A stretch of DNA of 64,000 nucleotides, from assembly GCF_014250515.1 (NCBI RefSeq), contig NZ_CP060202.1, positions 3,345,001 through 3,409,000 on the forward strand, given 5' to 3'. This stretch comes from Hymenobacter sediminicola. Its GTDB lineage: Bacteria; Bacteroidota; Bacteroidia; Cytophagales; Hymenobacteraceae. Each line of letters starts with the position of its first letter. The stretch's first letter is position 1. Shown in pieces: positions 58,056 to 64,000 of the stretch. Under the pieces are notes generated by a model. The model did no database searches and was not told the origin of the DNA. It was given only the letters and a program-made list of their open reading frames with translations. A program made the position numbers and the translations under genes.

Positions 58056-59486
58056 ATGTCCCGCTACCGCTCACTCCCTCTTTTTGCGCTGCTGCTTTTC
58101 CCGCTGCTTGGCCACGCTCAGCAGCCCGTGTTGCCTTCCCGGCAGCCGACCACGCAGCCGCAGTCGAAAACACAGACGGAGAAGCCGGAAACCGTACCCA
58201 ATGCTCCGCCCCTAACGCTGGCCGAAGTCATCCGACTCGGTCTGGAAAACAACTACGATATCCGGGTGTCCAGGCAGGACGAGCGGATTGCGGAAAACAA
58301 CGTAACCCGCGGCAATGCCGGCCAGCTGCCCGTGGTGAATGGCAACTTCACCCGCACGTTCAACCGCAACAACGTACGCCAAGAGTCGTCGTCGCGGCCC
58401 GAGGCCAGCATTGCCAACGGAGCACAGTCGAACCAGTTCAATGCCAACGTGGCAGCTACCTGGACAGTGTTCGACGGACTGGGTATGTTCATTGCCTACG
58501 ACCGGCTACAGGCACTGGAGCAGCAGCAGCGCCAACTCACACGGGCTACGCTGGAAGAAACCGTAGCCAGTATCACCGACGCGTACTATGTGGTGGTGCG
58601 CGAATCGGGTAAGATCCGCTCGATTGAGGAAGCCCTGAAAATCGGACAGGCCCGCATCGACCTGACCCAGGCCCGCGTGGACGTGGGCGTGAGTGCCAAG
58701 GTGGAGGTGCTAACGGCCCGTGTAGACTACAACGCCGACCGTTCCATCCTGATCCAGCAGCAGGAAGCCCTGAAAACGGCCAAAATCAACCTCAACAACC
58801 TGCTAGGCCGCTCCCCGCGCCTCGATTTCCGTCCCGCCGACTCCATTGTGGTGGCTACTGATCTGAGCCGCGAGGCTGTGGCGCAGGCCATCCAGCAGAA
58901 CAACCCACGCCTGCAGCAAGCCCGCCTCAGCACCGAGGTAGCCACCTACGACCGGAAGCTGGTGCGGGCGTCCCGCTTCCCGCAGATCGGGCTTACCAGC
59001 GGCTACGGCTACAACCGCAACATCAACGGCGCAGCTTTCTTCGGTAGCCAACTCGTCACGAACACCGGCCGCACTTATGGCCTCAACTACGGCGTGGTGG
59101 CCTCCATCCCTATTTTCGATGGCTTCAACCGCAACCGACTGGAGCAAAACGCCCGCATCACGGAGGAGCAGAGGCAGTTGCAGCTCGGCCAGACCCAGCT
59201 GAGCCTGGAAGCCGAAGCCGAGCAGGCCTACGCCCAGTACCAGAACCGCCTGCAGCTGCTGGAGCTGGAGGAAGCCAATATTCTGCTGGCCCGCGAAAAT
59301 GTGGCCATCACGCTGGAGCGCTACCGCCTGGGCCTGCTCACGCCGCTGGCTTTGCGCGAAGCCCAGCGCACCCAGCTCGACGCCGAAGTGCGCCTGCTCG
59401 ATATCCGCTACCAGGCCAAGCAGGCCGAAATAGTGCTGCGCCGCCTCAGCAGCGGGCTGGTGCAGGAGAGTCCGGCCGGCCGGTAG
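58056..59486 (+). CDS. TolC family outer-membrane efflux protein
   Basis: A 476-aa outer-membrane channel that completes the RND pump. A signal peptide (MSRYRSLPLFALLLFPLLGHAQ) and a Pro/Gln/Thr-rich linker precede two TolC repeats: LTLAEVIRLGLENNYDIRVSRQD and AVAQAIQQNNPRLQQARLSTEVA. Long Gln/Glu/Leu-rich helices (LQLGQTQLSLEAEAEQAYAQ) form the periplasmic barrel, and NFTRTFNRN/SIPIFDGFNRNRLEQN segments the outer-membrane strands. The 55-nt spacing places it in the same operon as the adaptor and permease. A terminator follows. Confidence 0.91.
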   Translation: MSRYRSLPLFALLLFPLLGHAQQPVLPSRQPTTQPQSKTQTEKPETVPNAPPLTLAEVIRLGLENNYDIRVSRQDERIAENNVTRGNAGQLPVVNGNFTRTFNRNNVRQESSSRPEASIANGAQSNQFNANVAATWTVFDGLGMFIAYDRLQALEQQQRQLTRATLEETVASITDAYYVVVRESGKIRSIEEALKIGQARIDLTQARVDVGVSAKVEVLTARVDYNADRSILIQQQEALKTAKINLNNLLGRSPRLDFRPADSIVVATDLSREAVAQAIQQNNPRLQQARLSTEVATYDRKLVRASRFPQIGLTSGYGYNRNINGAAFFGSQLVTNTGRTYGLNYGVVASIPIFDGFNRNRLEQNARITEEQRQLQLGQTQLSLEAEAEQAYAQYQNRLQLLELEEANILLARENVAITLERYRLGLLTPLALREAQRTQLDAEVRLLDIRYQAKQAEIVLRRLSSGLVQESPAGR

Positions 59487-59506
59487 CGCACCCCGAACCT
59501 GTACCG

Positions 59507-59542
59507 AAGCCCCCGTTGCAACCAATGTTGCGGCGGGGGCTT
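59507..59542 (+). terminator. intrinsic terminator of the RND operon
   Basis: Nine-bp perfect arms AAGCCCCCG (59507-59515) and CGGGGGCTT (59534-59542) with a partly self-pairing loop and TTTTG trailing bases. Confidence 0.7.
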
Positions 59543-59653
59543 TTGCGTGAAGGACAGGGAATACCCGTTATATTTTTTCAACTCCAATTTGCGGTGTTGA
59601 ACTATCTTCCTAACTACCAGCATCATTTTCTAACTCCTTCATCTTTACTGCTT

Positions 59654-60409
59654 ATGCGCAAACTTCTACTCACCCGTTTTACCACTGCTTTTATTATGCT
59701 GGTCAGCTGTTGGCTAGGTAATAAGAGGCTGGCAGTAGCTCAGGCACCCTGCCCTAATTACCCAGCCGTGCAGTACTGCAATCTGATTAGAAATGGCAGC
59801 TTTGAGGACTTTACGACCTGTCCAACCATTGAAGGCGAATTTGGTAGACCTCAGTATGGTATTTTGTCAAAAGTCTGCGAGTGGTATAATCCTACATATT
59901 ATAGTACCCCAGATTATTTTAATACTTGCACCACGAATCAGCAATTCGACGTCCCCTCTAATCTCACTAATTGTTCGTACAGCGGGGGTACAGCAGCACT
60001 AGGCAATAATGGACCAACTTCTGTTGGCAACGCTTATGGGGGCATTATTGTCTTTGATGACAGGGGTGTGGAGCGAGAATATATTGCTACACCGGTTGAC
60101 ATTAAATTGGGCGCATCATATTATGGTGAGTTCTATGCTAAAGCAGGAGAGAATTCAGCTTTTGTCGTGAAGGAGCTGGGACTTTCTGTCTTACCCGATA
60201 ATACTATTTATAATCCAAGCAGTGGCCTCCTGCCTTATAGTCCTGTTATAAAAAACGCTCAACCACTGCCCACCAACCAAGGTGCTTCATGGACTCTGAT
60301 TAAAGGCGCTTTTAAAGCGACGGCAAACGGTAGGTCTATTGCAATTGGCAATTTTCTTTGCTTACGCATAAGGTTTCTGTTCTACACTAATCAACAAACG
60401 GTCCGTTGA
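59654..60409 (+). CDS. Low-GC secreted protein with NGSFE motif, apparently C-terminally truncated
   Basis: A 251-aa exported protein: signal peptide MRKLLLTRFTTAFIMLVSCW to about VAQA, then a Cys-rich, Asn/Tyr-rich domain beginning NLIRNGSFEDFTTCPTIEGEFG, a form seen at the start of many surface and gliding-associated proteins in Bacteroidota (NGSFE...CP...W..PT...DYFN.C). It continues to ATANGRSIAIGNF, after which such domains normally extend into a C-terminal OmpA-like or T9SS sorting region. Here the frame ends within 17 unrelated residues at TGA 60407-60409, inside a hairpin. Base composition is visibly lower in GC than both neighbours. A 3' deletion or frameshift near 60350 is likely; a short natural form is not excluded. 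Confidence 0.6.
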   Translation: MRKLLLTRFTTAFIMLVSCWLGNKRLAVAQAPCPNYPAVQYCNLIRNGSFEDFTTCPTIEGEFGRPQYGILSKVCEWYNPTYYSTPDYFNTCTTNQQFDVPSNLTNCSYSGGTAALGNNGPTSVGNAYGGIIVFDDRGVEREYIATPVDIKLGASYYGEFYAKAGENSAFVVKELGLSVLPDNTIYNPSSGLLPYSPVIKNAQPLPTNQGASWTLIKGAFKATANGRSIAIGNFLCLRIRFLFYTNQQTVR

Positions 60410-60431
60410 GCAACTGCTCAGCGGACCGTTT
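60396..60431 (+). terminator. 36-bp near-perfect hairpin containing the stop codon
   Basis: Arms 60396-60412 and 60415-60431 pair with a single T:G mismatch; the TGA of the truncated gene (60407-60409) lies in the stem and the next ATG is 8 nt beyond the hairpin. It could be a terminator or a translation/transcription attenuator. Confidence 0.55.
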
Positions 60432-60438
60432 CCGTTAT

Positions 60439-61968
60439 ATGCTGTCAAGACTGTTTTTTCTCATGAGTTTCTGGGTAGCGTTTTTGCCTGCTCACGGCCA
60501 GCGCCTGACTAGGGAGCGAATCTTTGCTACGCCATCCAAATACTCTACTACGGTTACCAGCATCACGCTGGGACGCGAGGGCAACCTATGCATTGCCCTC
60601 AACCACGGCATCACCCCGGGTAGCGGGCAGAGTGTGACGGGGGGCTACCAATTACTCGCCCCGCAACTCGATACGCTGTGGACTATCTTCAAGCTTCTGC
60701 CTGGGCTCGGCCGCAACTTTTTATGCACTTTGCCTAGCGGCGAATTCGTAGGATCTGCTTCTATTGCCAATACAACCCCGTCCGGCCGTGGACAATCGTT
60801 TGAAAAGTTCACCTCTTCGGGCCGTCTATATTGGAGCCGGCCAGCCTTCATTCACCCTGCTCAAGAGGCTTTCGTGGGAACAATAGCAACCGCCGACAAC
60901 GGCTGGTTGGGCGTGATATTGGCAACTCAAATAACCGGCTTGGTGCGGCAGCAATGCATCCTGTTCAAAACCGATAGTGCCGGACAGGTGCGCTGGCAGC
61001 GGCCGTACGGGTGGAGCTTAGCGGAAGATGTACTCCATATTCAGCGCAACCCCGCCACGGGCCGCATCCTGCTGGCTGGCAACATCCAACCGGTGGGGGC
61101 GACTAATGGTGCGGACAAGGAATACAAGCTGCTGCTGGTCAACGAGCGGGGTGACTCGATTCGGGGCCGCCGCCTCGCTCCGCTGGGGGCTGGCGTGAAC
61201 GTCCGCACGCAGCAAGGCTGGGAGAAGCTGCTGCCCCTGCGGGATGGGGGCTGGCTGCTGACGGGCGTGCGCGACTCGGCTACCACCACCAACGACCCGC
61301 CCCTGCTCGTGCGCCTCGACAGCCTGCTGCACCCCCGCTGGACGGCCCTGCGCCGCCCCCCCGCCGGCCAGCAGCTGCGCTACGCCGATGCTTGCGAGCT
61401 GACCGACGGCTCGCTGCTGGTGCTGGCCTGGCAGGTGTTCCCGGCCACCAACTCCTTTGCCCTGCACCGCTACTCGGCCACCGGCCAGCTGCTGGCCGTG
61501 CTGCCGCTGGTCAGCGCCTGCCCGCAGGTACACCCCGCCCGCCTGACGCCCACCCTCGACGGGCGCGGCGTGTTCATCGCCGGCTCCTGCGACCAGAGCC
61601 CGACTGACCGGCGCGGCTACGTGGCCCTGGTGGATTTGCAAAGCCTGCCCGGCGCCGTCGTGCTCAGCGCCCCGCAGCCTACCCAACCTGCCACCACCGC
61701 CCCGCTCACCTTCGAGCTGTTCCCCAACCCGGCCAGCACCACGGCCACCGTGCGCTACCAACTGCCGGCCGGCACCACCGCTGCCGCGCTGCACCTCTAC
61801 GATGCCACCGGGCGGCTGGCGCGCCGGCTGACACTACGCGGCGGCAGTGGTGGCGCAGAAGTAACCGTGCCGCTGGCCGGGCTGGCGCCGGGCCTGTACG
61901 CGGCCACGCTGCTGGCCGCCGATGGCCGGCCCCTGGCTACGCGCCGCCTGGCCGTGGCGGCTCCTTGA
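60439..61968 (+). CDS. Secreted protein with T9SS type A C-terminal sorting domain
   Basis: A 509-aa exported protein. Signal peptide MLSRLFFLMSFWVAFLPAHG; the middle ~400 residues form repeated beta-blade-like segments (e.g. EDVLHIQRNPATGRILLAGN, EKLLPLRDGGWLLTGVRDS, DACELTDGSLLVLAW), compatible with a beta-propeller; the final ~80 residues are a type A T9SS sorting domain (FELFPNPASTTATVRYQLPAG, LYDATGRLARRLTL, LAPGLYAATLLA). So it is exported across the outer membrane by the type IX system and lipid-anchored or released. GC content rises steeply along the gene. The start at 60439 follows the signal peptide. Confidence 0.85.
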   Translation: MLSRLFFLMSFWVAFLPAHGQRLTRERIFATPSKYSTTVTSITLGREGNLCIALNHGITPGSGQSVTGGYQLLAPQLDTLWTIFKLLPGLGRNFLCTLPSGEFVGSASIANTTPSGRGQSFEKFTSSGRLYWSRPAFIHPAQEAFVGTIATADNGWLGVILATQITGLVRQQCILFKTDSAGQVRWQRPYGWSLAEDVLHIQRNPATGRILLAGNIQPVGATNGADKEYKLLLVNERGDSIRGRRLAPLGAGVNVRTQQGWEKLLPLRDGGWLLTGVRDSATTTNDPPLLVRLDSLLHPRWTALRRPPAGQQLRYADACELTDGSLLVLAWQVFPATNSFALHRYSATGQLLAVLPLVSACPQVHPARLTPTLDGRGVFIAGSCDQSPTDRRGYVALVDLQSLPGAVVLSAPQPTQPATTAPLTFELFPNPASTTATVRYQLPAGTTAAALHLYDATGRLARRLTLRGGSGGAEVTVPLAGLAPGLYAATLLAADGRPLATRRLAVAAP

Positions 61969-62027
61969 TACTTCTGCTTTTTCGCGTACCTTTTTCCCTT
62001 CTTTAACCCTCTTATTTATTTTCCCCA

Positions 62028-62504
62028 ATGCCTAATCGTAACTTATTTGACACGGAGCTGAAAGCCGCCGACCAGGCTGCCGCCCTCCAGCATCTGCAGG
62101 AGCTACAGAAGCTGCTGCCCTACCTGCGCACCATGCAGGAGGGCGACGCCAACAAGCTGCGCAAGATGCGCCTGCTCGATGCCGACCTCACCCGCAAAGC
62201 CGTGGAGGCCGTGGAGCAGGTGCCCCAGATTCTGCCCGGCACCTTCGAGAAAGACGCCTACCTGCGCGACGGCCGGCTGCTGGTCGGCACCCAGGCCATA
62301 TACCTGGCCGCCAAAGCCCTGACCCAGCAGCTGGAAGACACCATGCGCCTGCTCCACGACGAAACCGCCCAGCAAACCAGCGAAGTGTATGCCGCCGCCA
62401 AGCAGGCCGCCAAAAAAGATGCGGCTTACCGGGCGCGCTTCGAGGAGATGGAGCGCCACTTCGCCAGCAGCAAAAGCAGCGCCTCGGCCGCCGCCAAAAG
62501 CTAG
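62028..62504 (+). CDS. Hypothetical helical cytoplasmic protein
   Basis: A 158-aa all-helical protein without signal or membrane segment: ELKAADQAAALQHLQELQKLLPYLRTMQEGDANKLRKMRLLDADLTRKAVEAVEQ, then QILPGTFEKDAYLRDGRLLVGTQAIYLAAKALTQQLEDTMRLLHDE and an Ala/Lys/Ser-rich tail ending SASAAAKS. The pattern suggests long amphipathic helices or a four-helix bundle. I recognise no family. Promoter TACCTTTTTC at ~61988 is near-consensus. Coding potential is good (strong codon bias and ATG 62028 following an AT-rich leader). Confidence 0.65.
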   Translation: MPNRNLFDTELKAADQAAALQHLQELQKLLPYLRTMQEGDANKLRKMRLLDADLTRKAVEAVEQVPQILPGTFEKDAYLRDGRLLVGTQAIYLAAKALTQQLEDTMRLLHDETAQQTSEVYAAAKQAAKKDAAYRARFEEMERHFASSKSSASAAAKS

Positions 62505-62604
62505 CCGCCCGGCCACCTGCCCGACCCTATTTTCCGCCGCCCCGGTGCCCGCAGGTGCCGGGGCGGTGCTATGCGGTGCCAAACCGGCAGCCATAGGCAC
62601 AGGC

Positions 62605-62793
62605 CCGGTGCCCGGTCCCACCGCATCGGTGCCTGTTCGCACCAGGGCGGCGGCTTCAGGCACCGGCACGGTGCAAATTCGTACCAACGCGGCGGCTTCA
62701 GGTACCGGCGTGGCGCATATCCGCACTGCTTGGGAGCGAATCCGCCCCGACGCGGTGGTTTCAGGCACCGCCGTGGTGCGGATTCGCTCCGGC
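62605..62793. repeat. Degenerate 42-bp tandem repeats (about four units) in a non-coding block
   Basis: Units at 62605-62646 (weak), 62647-62688, 62689-62730 and, after a 21-nt spacer, 62752-62793. The clear units begin GCGG(C/T)GG(C/T)TTCAGG and contain ACCG-x4-GGTGC. The spacer holds GGAGCGAATCCGC (62733-62745), exactly inverted at 62778-62790. They fill much of the 464-bp stretch 62505-62968, in which I see no convincing gene; open frames there exist on both strands only because a 42-bp period is a multiple of three. Confidence 0.7.
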
Positions 62794-62891
62794 GTTTCGG
62801 TGTCTGGGTGCTTCGTCGAGCAGAAAGCGTGGTTCGTAGTATAGACGTCAGGGCTCACCGAAAAGCCCGGCGAAGCGGCCGAGGCGGTGGC

Positions 62892-62899
62892 TACATTTG
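62892..62899 (+). promoter_or_regulatory. Bacteroidota -7 element TACATTTG
   Basis: Exact TAnnTTTG match 69 nt before the ATG of the small basic peptide gene at 62969; no good -33 box. Confidence 0.4.
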
Positions 62900-62968
62900 T
62901 GCACTTCCTCGCTGAAACGCTACGCTGGCAGCCCGGCCGGAAGCTCGCCTTCTACGCACCTATTGCAC

Positions 62969-63154
62969 ATGTTCCCTGCTATTTGCCGTCTGTTCTTAGT
63001 TCTTGTACTGCTGGCCGCCGGTACGCTGGTTTCGTTCGAGGCCACCGCCGCGCCTTTCCTGCGCCTGCCCATCCTGCGCAGCACGCCCAAGCACAAAATC
63101 GGTAAGCTGCACCGGCCGGTTTACCGCTCCTACCAAACCTACCGCCACTACTAG
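62969..63154 (+). CDS. Small basic secreted peptide (61 aa)
   Basis: A 61-aa protein with a convincing signal peptide (MFPAICRLFLVLVLLAAGTL to about ATAAP) and a mature part of roughly 33 residues that is strongly basic and aromatic: FLRLPILRSTPKHKIGKLHR and PVYRSYQTYRHY, with no acidic residue. It could be an exported structural or antimicrobial-like peptide; no family recognised. The ATG at 62969 gives the clean signal; the frame is open further upstream. A strong hairpin follows, consistent with a genuine monocistronic gene. Confidence 0.55.
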   Translation: MFPAICRLFLVLVLLAAGTLVSFEATAAPFLRLPILRSTPKHKIGKLHRPVYRSYQTYRHY

Positions 63155-63179
63155 CCCCAAGCGGCCAGAACTCAGTACC

Positions 63180-63231
63180 AACAGCAAGAGGAGCTTACCC
63201 GGCTACAATCGGGCAACCTCCTCTTGCTGTT
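63180..63231. terminator. bidirectional intrinsic terminator
   Basis: Fourteen-bp perfect arms (63180-63193, 63218-63231) with an inner CCCG/CGGG pairing, between the peptide gene and the convergent gene at the window end. Confidence 0.7.
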
Positions 63232-63252
63232 TTCGGGCGGTGGCAGCCGGCT

Positions 63253-64000
63253 CTAGTTCACGTCCAGCGCCTGTAGCTGGGCTAGGGCTTCCAGGGTTTT
63301 GGCGCGGGTCTTTTCCTCAGCTTCGTCTTCTTCCTTCGGAGCTTGAGGAGCCGGCCCAAAGAAGGCCAGAATGTTCCGGCGAACCGGGGCCGTCAGCCCT
63401 TCAAACTTATTATCGGCCAGCTTGCGCAGCCACTCGCCGTAAGCCTTGTCCGTCAGGGCATACTCGCCTACCCGGGTAGGGCGGCCGGTATCAAAGTCGG
63501 TGTTGGGCAGCAGCTGCCTCGATATCATGGTCGTGTCGGTAGGCTCGGCCTCCACTTTACGGCAGTATTCGCGCATCACGTCCCGGAAGCTTTTCTTGAA
63601 CAGCTCCTGCGCCTCGGGCGTGGGCAGCTTGAAGGCAAACGGCTTTAGCGGTCCGATTTTGGGCAGCACCCGCACAAAATACGACAGCACCCGTGCCCCA
63701 GTGCCGGGCTTCTGGTAGTCGGTGCCATACTGCTTGCGGTATTCCCGCTCACTCTGGTCGTATACATACTCGCGCCGACGGGCCCGAGGGCTTAGCCGGC
63801 GAATGTCCTTTTTCTGCGACTGCCAGGCGGCCCGGCTGGCTATTGGGATGAGGCTACGCACGGCAAACCGGAACGAACTGATAGCCAGATCTACGTTGAA
63901 AACTACCTGCCCCAGCTCCAGCCCGTAAGTTTTCTTAAACGCCCGCTCCAGCACCGGTTTGCTTACCTGAAACCCAATGTAGCGTTGGTAATCGGCGGTG
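63253..64000 (-). CDS. 3' part of a probable zinc-dependent phospholipase C-like gene (runs off the window)
   Basis: At least 248 codons; the frame stays open to the last base (TADYQRYIGFQVSKP before VLERAFKKTYGLELGQVVFN), so the start lies beyond position 64000. The sequence is helical and Arg/Lys-rich, with the ordered blocks RFAVRSLIPIASRAAWQSQK, YRKQYGTDYQKPGTGARVLSYFVRVLPKIGPLKPFAFK, NTDFDTGRPTRVGEYALTDKAYGEWLRKLADNKF. This resembles the C-terminal half of a family annotated as zinc-dependent phospholipase C-like; the metal-binding N-terminal part is outside the window, so the call is tentative. The C-terminus ends in a Lys/Glu-rich tail. Confidence 0.6.
   Translation of the reverse strand, partial: TADYQRYIGFQVSKPVLERAFKKTYGLELGQVVFNVDLAISSFRFAVRSLIPIASRAAWQSQKKDIRRLSPRARRREYVYDQSEREYRKQYGTDYQKPGTGARVLSYFVRVLPKIGPLKPFAFKLPTPEAQELFKKSFRDVMREYCRKVEAEPTDTTMISRQLLPNTDFDTGRPTRVGEYALTDKAYGEWLRKLADNKFEGLTAPVRRNILAFFGPAPQAPKEEDEAEEKTRAKTLEALAQLQALDVN

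Noticed and set aside
62605..62793. CRISPR array
   Set aside because: Units are contiguous and degenerate with no unique spacers of constant length, and no cas genes are present.
62389..62844. Plus-strand frame with 14-residue repeats
   Set aside because: Starts inside the helical protein gene, lacks a start signal, and its repeats are explained by the DNA repeat; kept as a non-coding block.
62103..62858. Minus-strand frame of 251 codons with internal repeats
   Set aside because: Overlaps the helical protein gene antisense and gains its length from the 42-bp repeats, which are in phase by chance (42 is divisible by 3).

Overview
The window looks like a chromosomal segment of a high-GC member of the Bacteroidota, most likely a Hymenobacter-type Cytophagales bacterium. 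This is inferred from four things: a C-terminal type IX secretion (T9SS) sorting domain at 60.4-62.0 kb, a TonB-dependent receptor with an N-terminal carboxypeptidase-regulatory-like domain, many families typical of the phylum (DUF2911, DUF3667, large PIG-L deacetylases, M61/M13/S8 peptidases), and many copies of the Bacteroidota promoter -7 element TAnnTTTG just upstream of start codons. I see no rRNA, tRNA, insertion sequence, phage or CRISPR array. Gene density is high, and most transcription units end in strong, often perfectly palindromic hairpins.

Layout. 0-13 kb: M61 aminopeptidase, Bax-inhibitor-1-like protein, MFS transporter, an outer-membrane-like protein, MBL-fold hydrolase, sodium:solute symporter, TonB-C-domain protein, ABC exporter, CDF metal transporter with a Cys-rich tail, a tandem pair of YcxB-like membrane proteins, and a DUF2911 protein. 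13-20 kb: a second sodium:solute symporter translationally coupled to a 43-residue membrane protein, a large PIG-L deacetylase, an S8 subtilase. 20-36 kb: mostly single genes, including DUF805, YitT, DUF3667, MOSC, DUF547, DUF2461, deoxynucleoside kinase, GNAT, CDGSH, acyl-CoA-binding protein, CinA, a kinase-like protein of unknown family, an S1/P1-nuclease-like zinc protein, manganese catalase, cyclophilin lipoprotein and M13 peptidase. 36-42.3 kb: an envelope-glycan island with two GT39 glycosyltransferases, a UDP-glucuronate-epimerase-like enzyme, a GT2 glycosyltransferase and a duplicated lipid-A-biosynthesis N-terminal-domain protein. 42.5-44.3 kb: xseA-xseB.

44.3-49.4 kb is the most unusual part. 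One good promoter precedes seven co-directional genes: a small protein with one copy of a roughly 90-residue repeat, a 7-TM protein, a lipoprotein with two copies of the same repeat, two more 7-TM paralogues, a NarL-type sensor kinase with no input domain, and a response regulator that is a receiver only, without a DNA-binding domain. I read it as a split membrane-receptor signalling system, probably undescribed; its function is not known from the sequence.

49.4-64 kb: TonB-dependent receptor, alkyltransferase-like protein, YciE/YciF ferritin-like protein, a complete RND efflux operon (adaptor, permease, TolC), a low-GC secreted protein that seems C-terminally truncated, a T9SS-sorted protein, a helical hypothetical protein, a non-coding block of 42-bp repeats, a tiny basic secreted peptide, and the 3' part of a probable zinc-dependent phospholipase C-like gene cut by the window edge.
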